NCBI RefSeq assembly: GCF_005434945.1
Contig: NZ_SKCH01000018.1
Location: 1-64,000, forward strand
Origin: Prescottella subtropica
GTDB taxonomy: Bacteria; Actinomycetota; Actinomycetes; Mycobacteriales; Mycobacteriaceae
Length of the DNA stretch: 64,000 nt
Direction of reading: 5' to 3'
The first letter of the stretch is position 1. Each line of letters begins with the position of its first letter. The notes below the pieces were generated by a model that was given only the letters and a program-made list of their open reading frames with translations, did no database searches and was not told the origin of the DNA. Shown piece by piece: positions 30,455 through 38,874 of this stretch. The translations under genes and the position numbers were made by a program.

Positions 30455-31866
30455 CACTGCATCACCAGCTCTCGGGTGGAGACGGCGGTGTCCTCGTCGG
30501 CTGTCAGTGCGAGGTCCGGCAGCGGGGGGACAGAGAACCCGGCGTCGCGGGCGGCGGTCTCGGCCTTCTGGTAGCGGCGCATCGCGGTGCTGGCGGCCAC
30601 ATGGCCGGTTTCCGCGGCGATCGCTGCGAACGACATCTCGGGGCTGATGATCTTCAGTCGCGCGGTCTCCCGCACGTTCTCGGGAAGCTCGGCGCACTCG
30701 TCGATGAACGCCAGGAGGTCTTCGAGGGTGTGTTCGGGTTCGTCGGCGGCCTGCTCGGTCTCCGGGTCGACGGTTTCCGGTTCGGTGTTGCGCAACGCGT
30801 CCGATACCGCTGTCTCGTCTCGCGCAACGGTCGGCGCAACGTCCGCAACGTCCGGCGCAACGTCTTCGGTGTTGCGCAACGCGACCGACTCGACTGCCTC
30901 GTCGTGCGCAACGGTCGGCGCAACGTCCGCAACGGTCGACGCAACAGGCTCGGGCATCGACGCAACGCCGGCATCGGACGGCAGCGGCAGCGGCTTTCCG
31001 TCGATCAGGAACTCGTACTCCTGCGGGGCTTCGTTCTCCGTGGACGCAATGCCCGTGTCCGAGGAGGCAACGTCTGCGGTGTCGTGCGCAACGAGGTCCG
31101 CAACGTCGACAGAGTCCGCAATCGCGCTGGTCACGAACTCGTCAGCCTCTCCCTGCACCGGCCGAGTGACCGACTCAACAGAGCGCTCCCACTCGGTCGG
31201 CAGGATCTCCGTCGCCGCGGACGCAACGTCAGTGGCAGCGAAATCGTGGCCATGCGCAATGGTCTCGACGTCGTGCGCAACGCCTGCGGTGTCGTACGCA
31301 ACGACCTCATCGACCGACGCAACGGTGTCGTCTCCGGCGGCTACGGCCCGCACGAGGGTGTTGTATTCGGTGTAGGCGGTGCCGATGGCCTTGATGAGGA
31401 TGCCGATGCCGTGGCTGAACGCGAGGACCAGCAGTGGCGGGATCACGGCGATGAGCGCGGCGGCGGCCGGGGTGAGCGGGACGAACCCGATGTCGATGCC
31501 GGCGGCGACCTTGCGCGCGGCTTCTTCTGCCGCTTTGTAGGCGTGGTAGGCGTTGCCGATCACGCTGATGCACACCACGGCGACGAGCAGGCGGACGAAG
31601 AACTTCTTGCCCTCGTCGCTGCCGTTGATCTTACTCAGAACGACCACGGCGATCGTTGCGCCGAGGATGGCGCCGTCGACGACGGCGGGGAGAATCCAGG
31701 CCCATTGCGCGGGCATGAGGGCCTGCGTTGCGAGGTCACGCAGCACCGAGAACGAGAGCGTGAACGCGCCGCCGGTGAGTCCGATCGCGACGAGGATCGC
31801 GAAGACCAGAGCGGCGATCAGCCCGTAGAGCTGGACTCGTGCTGCTCGGAGGTTAAGGTCGGTCAT
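30454..31866 (-). CDS. DUF2637-type membrane protein with HTH tail
   Basis: 470 residues from ATG 31866 (GAAAGGAA upstream). Four N-terminal membrane helices (about 12-35, 52-75, 88-107, 133-153) form the DUF2637 region typical of actinobacterial plasmids. A long acidic linker follows with a repeated unit (VADVAPTVAHDEAVESVALR ... VADVAPTVARDETAVSDALR). The C-terminus is an HTH-like domain (MSFAAIAAETGHVAASTAMR). It may anchor plasmid DNA or spread/partition functions at the membrane. The linker DNA is unusually rich in GCAAC/GTTGC words, including two GTTGCGCAAC palindromes. Confidence 0.6.
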   Translation of the reverse strand: MTDLNLRAARVQLYGLIAALVFAILVAIGLTGGAFTLSFSVLRDLATQALMPAQWAWILPAVVDGAILGATIAVVVLSKINGSDEGKKFFVRLLVAVVCISVIGNAYHAYKAAEEAARKVAAGIDIGFVPLTPAAAALIAVIPPLLVLAFSHGIGILIKAIGTAYTEYNTLVRAVAAGDDTVASVDEVVAYDTAGVAHDVETIAHGHDFAATDVASAATEILPTEWERSVESVTRPVQGEADEFVTSAIADSVDVADLVAHDTADVASSDTGIASTENEAPQEYEFLIDGKPLPLPSDAGVASMPEPVASTVADVAPTVAHDEAVESVALRNTEDVAPDVADVAPTVARDETAVSDALRNTEPETVDPETEQAADEPEHTLEDLLAFIDECAELPENVRETARLKIISPEMSFAAIAAETGHVAASTAMRRYQKAETAARDAGFSVPPLPDLALTADEDTAVSTRELVMQ

Positions 31867-32046
31867 TGAGCGGGTGTTCCTTTCAGGGTTGGCCCGGTCA
31901 CGAGGCCCTGCCGGGTACCAGCCGGTGGGGCCTCATTGCGTTGCGGCGTCCGGCGCATCTCTGGTGCGCAATGACGCAACGGTGCTGGTCGGCGCGTTGC
32001 GCAACGCTCCCATATTTCTACTTACTTCCCCTAGTGCCCATATGGG
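31867..32046. promoter_or_regulatory. parAB-DUF2637 spacer with palindromes
   Basis: 180 bp containing GTTGCGCAAC (31996-32005) and a CCCATATGGG palindrome at 32038-32047, next to the end of the ParB-like gene. Possible partition or regulatory sites. Confidence 0.5.
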
Positions 32047-32502
32047 TTAGAGGGTGATGCCGTCCGCTGGGGGCGGGAACTCCTGGCCGCCGTTGTAGTC
32101 GGTCTCGAGGCGTGCGCACAGTTGCTCGATCGCCACCCGGATGAACATCTGCTGCGAGGTGATGCCGGTGCGCGGGCGGGTGTGCGCGAGGGCTGCGACC
32201 ATCCGTTCCTTCAGGTCCACGTCGAGCGAGAGCAGGATGTCGGTCGTTGCGGCCTTGCGCTTCTTCTCCCGCGGCGCGGGGTCCGCTACCGGCTGCTGTT
32301 GCGCAACACTTTCGGGCGTTGCGTCACCGCGTTGCGCAACGGGTGCCGGCGTTGCGTCGCCGCGTTGCGTCGTTGCGTCGGAGTGTTGCGCAACGGGTGT
32401 CGGCGTTGCGTTCTTCTCGTCGTTCTTCATCGACTCGGCGGCCTGCTCGAAGGTGTTGCGGCGCCGGGGTGCGGGCCGTTCGGGTTCGGGAATGACACTC
32501 AT
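32047..32502 (-). CDS. Small ribbon-helix-helix ParB-like partition protein
   Basis: 151 residues; ATG 32502 overlaps the ParA stop (ATGA). The first half is disordered and repeats PVAQ-type units. The second half is a ribbon-helix-helix fold (TTDILLSLDVDLKERMVAAL then TSQQMFIRVAIEQLCARLE). In type Ib partition systems such proteins bind the centromere and activate ParA. Candidate binding sites are the CCCATATGGG and GTTGCGCAAC palindromes around the operon. Function inferred from fold and position. Confidence 0.7.
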   Translation of the reverse strand: MSVIPEPERPAPRRRNTFEQAAESMKNDEKNATPTPVAQHSDATTQRGDATPAPVAQRGDATPESVAQQQPVADPAPREKKRKAATTDILLSLDVDLKERMVAALAHTRPRTGITSQQMFIRVAIEQLCARLETDYNGGQEFPPPADGITL

Positions 32503-33290
32503 CAGTGGGACACCTTCTCCAGGATCTCGATGAACATGGTGTGCAGATTGCGGGCCCAGGCCGGCGGCTTGGGGTGCTGGTCGAGGCCCATGCCGACGGT
32601 GGTCAGCTTCGAGATGTCGGCGCGGTCCGGGATCGGGTGGCCGAGCAACGCGATGCCGTCGGCGGCCGCGTACTCCTTGAGGTAGTCGAGAGTCTTCGCG
32701 TGGTCGCTGCGGCGGCTGTCGAGCTGGTTGACGACCACTCCAGCGATCGGCAGGACCTTGTCCATGTACTTCGCGATGTCCTCGATGGCTTCGCGGATCG
32801 CGTCGAGCCCGTCGAGGGCGTCCTGTTCGGGCTGCACCACGATCAGGACGTTGTCGGCCGCGTAGAGCGCGCTGCGGGAGACGAGGTCGATCGCGGGCCG
32901 GCAGTCGATCAGGATGTGGTCGTAGACGCCGGAGACGTCCTTGAGGGCCCGCGCGAACGACATTTCGCCGCCCGGCTTGGTGCCGAGGCGGTCACTGACC
33001 GCCTGCAACTCGCCGAAGCCGCTGGGCAGGACGTGGATCTGCTCCCGCTTCGCGGCGACGATCGCGTCGCGCACCGGCATTTCGGTGTCGCGGTCGAGGA
33101 CGTCGGCCAGGGAACCCGGGGCCGGGTCGCCGGCCGAGTATCCGGTCAGGTGCTTCGTCGAGTTGCCCTGCATGTCGGCGTCGACTATCAGGCAGGACCG
33201 CCCGGTCGAGGCGGCTGCGTGCGCCAGCCCGTTCGCGACGGTCGTCTTGCCGACACCGCCCTTCAGGTTGGCGATCGCGGTGATCGTCAT
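32502..33290 (-). CDS. parA: ParA-type partition ATPase
   Basis: 262 residues from ATG 33290 with GGAGGAG upstream. Deviant Walker A LKGGVGKTTVANGLA (residues 9-23), Walker A' VDADMQGNSTKHL and Walker B HILIDCRPAIDL are all present. It forms nucleotide-dependent gradients on the nucleoid to segregate plasmid copies. Short N-terminus without HTH indicates the type Ib class, so the small downstream protein is the expected partner and repressor. The promoter lies in the AT-rich segment at 33310-33360. Confidence 0.85.
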   Translation of the reverse strand: MTITAIANLKGGVGKTTVANGLAHAAASTGRSCLIVDADMQGNSTKHLTGYSAGDPAPGSLADVLDRDTEMPVRDAIVAAKREQIHVLPSGFGELQAVSDRLGTKPGGEMSFARALKDVSGVYDHILIDCRPAIDLVSRSALYAADNVLIVVQPEQDALDGLDAIREAIEDIAKYMDKVLPIAGVVVNQLDSRRSDHAKTLDYLKEYAAADGIALLGHPIPDRADISKLTTVGMGLDQHPKPPAWARNLHTMFIEILEKVSH

Positions 33291-33882
33291 TTCTCCTCCT
33301 CGCTCCCCATATAACCCATATGGGAAATTATATAATACTATATCAGATCAGTGCATGTTCCGTTTGCATAGTTGATCTTCCGGTATGTCACCTCATGTTG
33401 TCTACCGTGCACTGATCTTCACCTCGGTTACGTGAGGACAGATTAGATGCAGTTTGCACACATCACCTGCACTTATGCGCCATAAGCCGATCTAGGGCAA
33501 TGGATGGCGAGGGCACATAGCCTGGGGCAATACCTCGACACCACGCAGGGGAGGAACCCCTAAGCAGTCGACGTGCGCGGCGTCGCGCAATGACGCAGGG
33601 CGGAGCGCGCAACACACCCACACACTTGCACTCCCCTATTGCCCATATGGGCAATAGGGGTCATAGGGGAGCGTTCTGGGTTCGGCCCCTCGGCGGTGTT
33701 GCTGCGGCTATTGCCGTAACGGCCGCGATCGTTGCATCGGCCGCGGGCGACGTTGCGCAACGGGCCTGAGTACCTGCGGCGGACCGTTGCGCAACAGGGC
33801 GGGGCGTTGCGTCGGTCTGCCGATCGCTCCGTGCTGGCCTATCTGCGGACAGCCAGGCTGGCTCGCGCCGACCCGTCCACGG
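33291..33882. promoter_or_regulatory. parA upstream region: AT-rich promoter, long palindrome, GTTGCGCAAC sites
   Basis: 592 bp without a gene. 33309-33318 is CCCATATGGG beside a TATATAATACTATATC stretch, the likely parA promoter and operator. A half-site TTGCATAGTTG (33364-33374) matches the promoter-family operator. A perfect 28-bp palindrome lies at 33633-33660 and two GTTGCGCAAC sites at 33752 and 33786. This is the best centromere (parS) candidate in the window. Confidence 0.6.
33633..33660. repeat. Perfect 28-bp palindrome
   Basis: CCCCTATTGCCC, centre ATAT, GGGCAATAGGGG. The core CCCATATGGG also occurs at 33309 and 32038, flanking parAB. Confidence 0.85.
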
Positions 33883-34611
33883 TCACTCTGGTCGGGTCTT
33901 GACTACGACGGGGACGCGGTTGATTCCGGTCAGCCACTTCTCGGCTGACGGGTTGATCGAGGCCACGAGCTGAAAGATGTCGCGGGTTCTCTCACGCGTA
34001 TCGGTCGCCAGCAGGTTCTCCATGTGGGATACGCGGTTCCGTAGGTGGTGCAGTCGGTAGACGCGCCAGAACGTCGTCTCGCCGTCGGAGTCCGCGGCGT
34101 GTGGAAACGCCTTTACCAGTGCCTCGTTCCACATGCGCTCGCGGTTGCTGTTGGTCGTGTTGTCGCCAGCGCCGGGATCGTGGTTGGGGAGGAGGTCTTT
34201 CCACAGGCCGAAGGTGATCTGAGCGAGAACATCGTCGTGGGTGACAGGGTGTCCGTGTCGACGGTGTTTCGAGTCCCGCTTGCTGGCGACCTTCGCGGCG
34301 AGGCCCAGTGCTTGGGTCCGCTTGCCTGCGCTCAGGCTTCGCAGTGGTGCGGCAGGATCGCTGAGGAGCCAACTCTGGGATGTTGCCAGTTGCTGCGTGT
34401 TCCATGTTTGCAGTTCTCGGTCCATCGCGTTCCGCAGCACGACCTCGGTCACGCTGAGCAGTTCTTGGAACGCGGCTGCCAGCTGCACGTTCCATCGGTA
34501 GAGCGCTAGTGCCCGCTTCTCGTTCTGGCCAGTCTCTTCGAGGTACGGGTCGAGTCGCGAGCGGTGGAGGCAGTCCACGATCTGTGCGCGATCCGAGAGT
34601 GCCCTGTGCAT
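33883..34611 (-). CDS. Abi-type protein with HEPN motif
   Basis: 242 residues from ATG 34611; no good ribosome binding site, so a different start or leaderless translation is possible. Pattern of the Abi_2/AbiF-like family: RWNVQLAAAFQELLSVTEVV then LRNAMDRELQTWN near the start, FGLWKDLLP in the middle, and LHHLRNRVSHMENLL (about 199-213) with the HEPN Rx4H ribonuclease motif. Such proteins act as phage-defence or toxin RNases that shut down translation. Stand-alone gene next to the partition region; no antitoxin partner is obvious. Confidence 0.65.
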   Translation of the reverse strand: MHRALSDRAQIVDCLHRSRLDPYLEETGQNEKRALALYRWNVQLAAAFQELLSVTEVVLRNAMDRELQTWNTQQLATSQSWLLSDPAAPLRSLSAGKRTQALGLAAKVASKRDSKHRRHGHPVTHDDVLAQITFGLWKDLLPNHDPGAGDNTTNSNRERMWNEALVKAFPHAADSDGETTFWRVYRLHHLRNRVSHMENLLATDTRERTRDIFQLVASINPSAEKWLTGINRVPVVVKTRPE

Positions 34612-34870
34612 GCCAATACATTGACAAACCGAGCGGAACGTCTAGCATTTGGGGCGAGAAGGTGAGGACAGGGTCCCTCATCAACGAGACTGAGAGAGTC
34701 CGTAGGACGATATGCGCCTACGGGCTCTTTCTCATTTCTAGCGCATCAGACTGCTTCGATCACCGCGTTCACGGCATCCCGCAGACAGCTTCGGCACTGC
34801 GCTACTTCTGCGGGCATTCCGAGGAAGTAGCCCTGCCCAACCCTGTAGCGGCTAGAGGCTCTCTGCTGTT
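34612..34870. other. Intergenic, terminator only
   Basis: No gene. A hairpin AGAGTCCGTAGG / CCTACGGGCTCT at 34695-34729 with flanking A/T could terminate on either strand. Confidence 0.4.
34695..34729. terminator. Bidirectional hairpin terminator
   Basis: AGAGTCCGTAGG pairs with CCTACGGGCTCT (11 of 12), followed by TTTCTCATTTCT on the plus strand. Confidence 0.65.
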
Positions 34871-35497
34871 TCAGCGGCTACGGACAGTCAAGTTCGACCG
34901 GGACGGCCCGGTCACCCGCACACCTCGCTGCACAGCAGCACTTGCATCCTCGTCCAGGTGCACAGCCGTCGCGTCACCGGCGGAGACCCGTGCACGACCA
35001 CTGGCCCGCACACCGGCGCTGTCGTAGGCGGTGACCACCGTGTCGTCGCCGGCGACGACGGTCGAGGTGTCACAGACGCTGACGACGGCAAAGTTCCAGG
35101 CGTGCACGACGCATTCGTCGAACGCGTGGACCGTCGCGTTGGTGTAGGCGTGAATCGTCACGCGCCCGGTGACCTCTACGAACGCGCTGTCGGTGGCGAC
35201 GATCTGCACCCGGTCCGGTAGGGGAGCGGAGCAGTGGATACGGGCGGTCGAGTTGCCGGCGATCCGCAGTGTCCAGTGCTGGCCGGAGGCCCGCAGGTCT
35301 GCGTCATTCAGCTCGATGACGTCGTCTCCGGTGTCGACGACGATGAGCTTCGCGCCGGCAGCGAGCCGGCGGCGGACCGATTCGACGTCCCGGCTCACCT
35401 TCGGGGCTCGACGGTCGTCGATGCGGCTCACCCGGACGCGGGGATGCTGTGCGTCGGCTTGGGTCGGAGTCTTGCGCTTGCGGGTGGTGGTGCTCAC
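34871..35497 (-). CDS. Beta-solenoid-like protein of unknown function
   Basis: 208 residues from GTG 35497 (GAGAGGACGGG upstream). After a basic N-terminus and a helical segment, residues ~65-190 form a regular short repeat of about six residues (TIHAYTNATVHAFDECVVHA then WNFAVVSVCDTSTVVAGDDT), the signature of a right-handed parallel beta helix. Such proteins are seen on actinobacterial phages and plasmids. No catalytic site is evident. Possibly a DNA-mimic or scaffold; this is speculation. Confidence 0.6.
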   Translation of the reverse strand: MSTTTRKRKTPTQADAQHPRVRVSRIDDRRAPKVSRDVESVRRRLAAGAKLIVVDTGDDVIELNDADLRASGQHWTLRIAGNSTARIHCSAPLPDRVQIVATDSAFVEVTGRVTIHAYTNATVHAFDECVVHAWNFAVVSVCDTSTVVAGDDTVVTAYDSAGVRASGRARVSAGDATAVHLDEDASAAVQRGVRVTGPSRSNLTVRSR

Positions 35498-35624
35498 GAC
35501 ATACCCGTCCTCTCATTGCTCAGCGGCCTGCACGGGATCACGAGCAGCGTATGCGCTGATCGCCCGCGGAGGTGGGACCTGACGGACGTCGACAGCTCGA
35601 CGCCATTCGGCAGAAAACCTATCG

Positions 35625-35648
35625 CTACCTGGATAAACGACACGTCCC
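35625..35648 (+). repeat. Dispersed 24-bp element, copy 18
   Basis: CTACCTGG then ACGACACGTCCC; 12 bp beyond the stop of the RepA-like gene. Confidence 0.8.
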
Positions 35649-35660
35649 CTCCGGTGTGGA

Positions 35661-37109
35661 TCATGCTGTGACCGCCTTGCGAGCAGCCAACTCGGCTGCG
35701 AACCGCTCTCGCACGGCCCGACGGTGCTCAGCGGACGCCGGGGGTCCCTGCACCGCCGCGTCTGTCGCCATGACCACGCGGCGGACGGCAGCCAGGCGGT
35801 GCGCGGTCGTAGACGGGGTCTCGCAGGCGGCTAGACGACCCGTGAGGGCGCGTTCGGTGGGTGAGGGGCTCGTCCAGTCGATCTGCCCTAGCCGCCACGC
35901 CACGAGGCGCAGAGGCGAGGTCATCGAATCCAGGGTGGGCCAGGACCAGCCCCGGGCCCGGCCGTCGAGATTCAGTGCGGTCGCGATGTCGGCACCGGTC
36001 CAGCGGGTGGTGTCGATACAAGCCTCGACCAGCAGGTCACAGACGGCCCCGATATGTGTGCGCTGCTCACCGACGACTCCGTTGTATCCGGTCACGACGT
36101 CGAGAGCGGGGATGCGATGGACCAGGTCCGCGGCAGCTCGCTGACGGTCGAGATCTCGGCCGTGTGTGGTGTGAAGATCCTTGCCCGCGGGCGCGTGCGC
36201 ACGCGCTTGGTGATCTTTCCTAACGGAAAGAACACCCGAAAAAGAACCACTAGAGGATTGGGGTGCGGAACCGCGTGAACTGCGAGGACGTGAGCCAGCA
36301 GGTCGGCTGCTCGTCGGCGCCGCCTTGCGGCGGCGGGTCGGGACCGGCCGGGTGGTGCGCTCCGGAGCCGGCATCTCCTCGACCGCCCACCGCGGCGCCG
36401 ACAGCGCCCACACGCTCGCGGCACCACGCTGAAGCCGGGCCGGGGCGTGACCGTGGACCTGCTCGTAGAGACGGGCCGCAGCCTCCCGCTCGACGGCGTT
36501 GAGGAGCTTGCCGCGGGCCTGCTCCACCCCGAGATCGAGAGCCAGGAGCACACGCCGGGTGCGCTTGAGCTGGTCGACGGACAACCCGGACCGAGTGATC
36601 AGGGTATCCAGGCATGCAGTCACGCGCCGGCCGGTCGACGATTCCGCGGCCGCGGCGTGCGCCGCGCAGCCACGGAGGAACGTCGCGGCAGCGATTCCGC
36701 ACCGCTTGAGAGCGGCCTTGCCACGGTCGGTCGTCGTGACGACCCACTCGCACAGCGACAGCCAGTAGGCGCGGTTGTGCCAGGTCAGAATGTGGTTGGA
36801 GGCTCCGGGCTCGAGTGGGAGCGAGAAGGTGCGGCTGCCGGCGGGCTGGGCCTCGAGCATGCCGGTGATCGCAGCTTCGGCCAGCGCGGCGGCGTCGGCG
36901 GTAGCGGCCAGCGCGGCCGCCTCCTCAGCCTCGATCCGAGCGACATTCGCGACCGCGTCCGCGACAATGGCCACCCACTCGGCGTCATCGAACGGCCGGG
37001 GGAGAACAGGGTCGAATGCACTGACCTCGGACGACACGCCGAGAGCAGTCAGATTTTGGGTTGTTGAGCAAGATTCAGGGTGTGCAGTACCCTGAGACGT
37101 ACCTTGCAC
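35661..37109 (-). CDS. RepA-like plasmid replication initiator (putative)
   Basis: 482 residues from GTG 37109 with GAAGGG eight bases upstream. The central part has EWVAIVADAVANVARIEAEE then HNRAYWLSLCEWVVTTTDRG and FLRGCAAHAAAAESSTGRRV, and an HTH-like stretch SGLSVDQLKRTRRVLLALDL; the C-terminal third contains WTGADIATALNLDGRARGWS. This pattern is familiar from replication proteins of Rhodococcus plasmids. Location next to partition genes and a structured 5' leader with a likely antisense RNA agrees with an initiator. The basic linker (about 255-320) is disordered. The family call is from recollection and is moderate. Confidence 0.5.
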   Translation of the reverse strand: MQGTSQGTAHPESCSTTQNLTALGVSSEVSAFDPVLPRPFDDAEWVAIVADAVANVARIEAEEAAALAATADAAALAEAAITGMLEAQPAGSRTFSLPLEPGASNHILTWHNRAYWLSLCEWVVTTTDRGKAALKRCGIAAATFLRGCAAHAAAAESSTGRRVTACLDTLITRSGLSVDQLKRTRRVLLALDLGVEQARGKLLNAVEREAAARLYEQVHGHAPARLQRGAASVWALSAPRWAVEEMPAPERTTRPVPTRRRKAAPTSSRPAGSRPRSSRGSAPQSSSGSFSGVLSVRKDHQARAHAPAGKDLHTTHGRDLDRQRAAADLVHRIPALDVVTGYNGVVGEQRTHIGAVCDLLVEACIDTTRWTGADIATALNLDGRARGWSWPTLDSMTSPLRLVAWRLGQIDWTSPSPTERALTGRLAACETPSTTAHRLAAVRRVVMATDAAVQGPPASAEHRRAVRERFAAELAARKAVTA

Positions 37110-37275
37110 AGGTAAGTCCCTTCGGGGAAACGCAGTAACCGAGTCCGAAGCTCTAACTTCGAGCTCACCCAGAGAGAGATCGTTCGGCTAAAACGACCTC
37201 TTTCGAGAGGGGAGGACCTGCTAAGTCCTCCACCGGATCTTCTGATGAAAACCCACCCCCACCTGGGGGTTTTTC
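37069..37275 (+). ncRNA. Candidate antisense RNA over the repA leader
   Basis: On the plus strand a promoter-like TTGAGC (about 37069-37074), 18-bp spacer and TACCCT is followed by a structured ~170-nt region: hairpins GGAGGAC/GTCCTCC at 37211-37230 and others. It ends at a CCCCCA-cc-TGGGGG hairpin plus TTTTT (37254-37275). It would be complementary to the leader of the RepA-like gene, the classic arrangement of copy-number control RNAs. Confidence 0.4.
37254..37275 (+). terminator. Intrinsic terminator on plus strand
   Basis: CCCCCACCTGGGGG followed by TTTTTCTCG. No rightward protein gene ends here, which is what suggests a rightward RNA. Confidence 0.65.
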
Positions 37276-37330
37276 TCGTTTATGGGCTGTTACTGCACTG
37301 TGAAATTAGCTATCTAGGCCGATCGATCAG

Positions 37331-37753
37331 TCACTCGGTCACACGCGTTCCTCCTCTCTCAGAGTCCACTCCAGCACCCCACATCTCACCACGTCCGGCC
37401 TGCCCGATCTGGGAGGCTCGCGTGTGACCAGCTCGAGATGCGACGTACATCGCGGAGTGAGTGCGCCCGCACGGCCCAGCAATGACCGATCGGGCGAATC
37501 CGGCGACAACCTCGATGTGCTGGATTGAGGCCGTCTCGGGGTCGGTAGCGACAAGGTCGACCGTGTCGATGAACGCCTCGTCGGCCGGCCGTGCCGGAGG
37601 AAGCACCAGCGGTCCGTGAGCGTCGACGAGGTCGTCCAGATCCATGTCATTGGGCATGCACTGCCCACTGACCAGACGCGCACGCAGCACGCCCTCGACA
37701 CTCAGAAGCTCCCAGCGGCGGCCGTCACGATCGACGGCAATGATCTGGCTCAT
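37331..37753 (-). CDS. 140-residue hypothetical protein
   Basis: ATG 37753 with GGAGGG upstream. The first half (MSQIIAVDRDGRRWELLSVE) looks like a beta-rich domain, the second contains IQHIEVVAGFARSVIAGPCG. One cysteine pair at most. It follows the WhiB-like gene by 76 bp in the same direction. No family recognised; codon bias supports a real gene. Confidence 0.55.
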   Translation of the reverse strand: MSQIIAVDRDGRRWELLSVEGVLRARLVSGQCMPNDMDLDDLVDAHGPLVLPPARPADEAFIDTVDLVATDPETASIQHIEVVAGFARSVIAGPCGRTHSAMYVASRAGHTRASQIGQAGRGEMWGAGVDSERGGTRVTE

Positions 37754-37829
37754 ACGGCCCTCCACGCAGGAGGAGCGACGAGCCCGTACACCAGAGCGGT
37801 CGCGGTGTCGCCGAGTGGGGGAGCGGGCG

Positions 37830-38624
37830 TCATGCTGGCATCAGCTCGAAAAGGTGCAGCTGACGCGGCGACGTCGAGATCTGGATGGGCCGCGGCTCCG
37901 GCGTGGGGGTCGGGGCCGGGGTCTTGGGCGACGCCGGCTTCGAGTAGCCGCGCGCGGCGGCAAACCGCTCGATCCGGTCCGGGGGGATCTGTTTGCCCGT
38001 TCCACTGAAGAGCCTGCCGGCGATCACCTGCTCGAGGGGCCTCTCTCGGGCGGACCGGCGGTCCAGGAGGGCGGTGCACTGCGCCAGGATCGGGCAGACC
38101 TCACACGCCGCCATCGCGCGCCGCCACGGCTCCGGATCGCATCCGGTCACGGTCCAGCCCCGGCCCTTGCCTGCGCACAGCCCTCGTCCGGCGAGGGCGA
38201 GCGTGACGGGAGCCCTGCCGCGGGACTCGAGCTCAGCGGCGATCCGCCGGGCAGTGGGACATGAGCGGACCTGCGCGGTGCAGAGAAACCCGCAGCGGCC
38301 GCAGCGGCCCGCGCCGCGATGCTCGCGAGCCATCCGACGGAGAGCACTGGTCGAGTAGCCGCTCATCGAGGAGGACATACGCGTACCGGGGCCGCAGATC
38401 GACAACTCGCGAAGCGCCTCCGCCACCGCAGGACACAAGGGTGTGGTGCCGGTGTACACGGCGCCACACGCCACGCACGCGGTGCCGTCTGCGTTCTCCG
38501 TGTGTGTGGCCAGAATCGAGTGCTGAGCGGTACTGGCAGCGGAGTCGAGAGAGTCGACTGCTGCCCTACGTCCTGACCGGTCGGTTACTAGGCGCTGACC
38601 GCGAGCGCCATCTAACGTGTTCAT
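37830..38624 (-). CDS. WhiB-like iron-sulfur protein with two extra cysteine knuckles
   Basis: 264 residues from ATG 38624 (GGAGACC upstream). Residues ~150-190 carry the WhiB cluster: LCAGKGRGWTVTGCDPEPWR then CEVCPILAQC (C-x2-C-x5-C). WhiB proteins bind a 4Fe-4S cluster and partner with sigma factors. Unusually the N-terminal half adds two similar Cys motifs (CVACGAVYTGTTPLCP and CGRCGFLCTAQVRSCP), which look like an internal duplication. A Pro-rich tail follows. Likely a plasmid-borne transcription regulator sensing redox or NO; its target is unknown. Confidence 0.65.
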   Translation of the reverse strand: MNTLDGARGQRLVTDRSGRRAAVDSLDSAASTAQHSILATHTENADGTACVACGAVYTGTTPLCPAVAEALRELSICGPGTRMSSSMSGYSTSALRRMAREHRGAGRCGRCGFLCTAQVRSCPTARRIAAELESRGRAPVTLALAGRGLCAGKGRGWTVTGCDPEPWRRAMAACEVCPILAQCTALLDRRSARERPLEQVIAGRLFSGTGKQIPPDRIERFAAARGYSKPASPKTPAPTPTPEPRPIQISTSPRQLHLFELMPA

Positions 38625-38874
38625 CGCAGGTCTCCATCTGCTGCATCGAGGTCGGCGGGCTCCAACCCGCTGGTCTCCGGCTTGTCGGCTGCTCCAACAG
38701 CTGACTCGCTACTCACACGGTCCCCTGGCTGCTCCAACAGCCGGGGGACCGTTCACATCTGGCGGACATTCCCCGACCCTCCCTTCTACGCACTTCCGAT
38801 CTATACATAGATGATCTATGAACTAACGTTCCATTGGAGCCGGTATGTGCGCATCGTAACGAGGGGATTGCACA
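38625..38874. promoter_or_regulatory. Divergent region with terminator and palindromic operator candidate
   Basis: Between WhiB-like (leftward) and XRE (rightward) genes. GCTGCTCCAACAG is repeated directly near 38689 and 38728. ATCTATACATAGAT (38800-38813) is a near-perfect palindrome followed by a partial repeat GATCTATG, a plausible autoregulatory operator of the XRE gene. Confidence 0.5.
38716..38751. terminator. Hairpin
   Basis: ACGGTCCCC plus TGGCTG pair with CAGCC and GGGGACCGT around a short loop; position relative to two divergent genes makes its role unclear. Confidence 0.5.

Noticed and set aside
30787..33795. CRISPR-like reading of the repeated GCAACG words
   Set aside because: Spacing is irregular, repeats are 6-10 bp and mostly lie inside reading frames; no cas genes.
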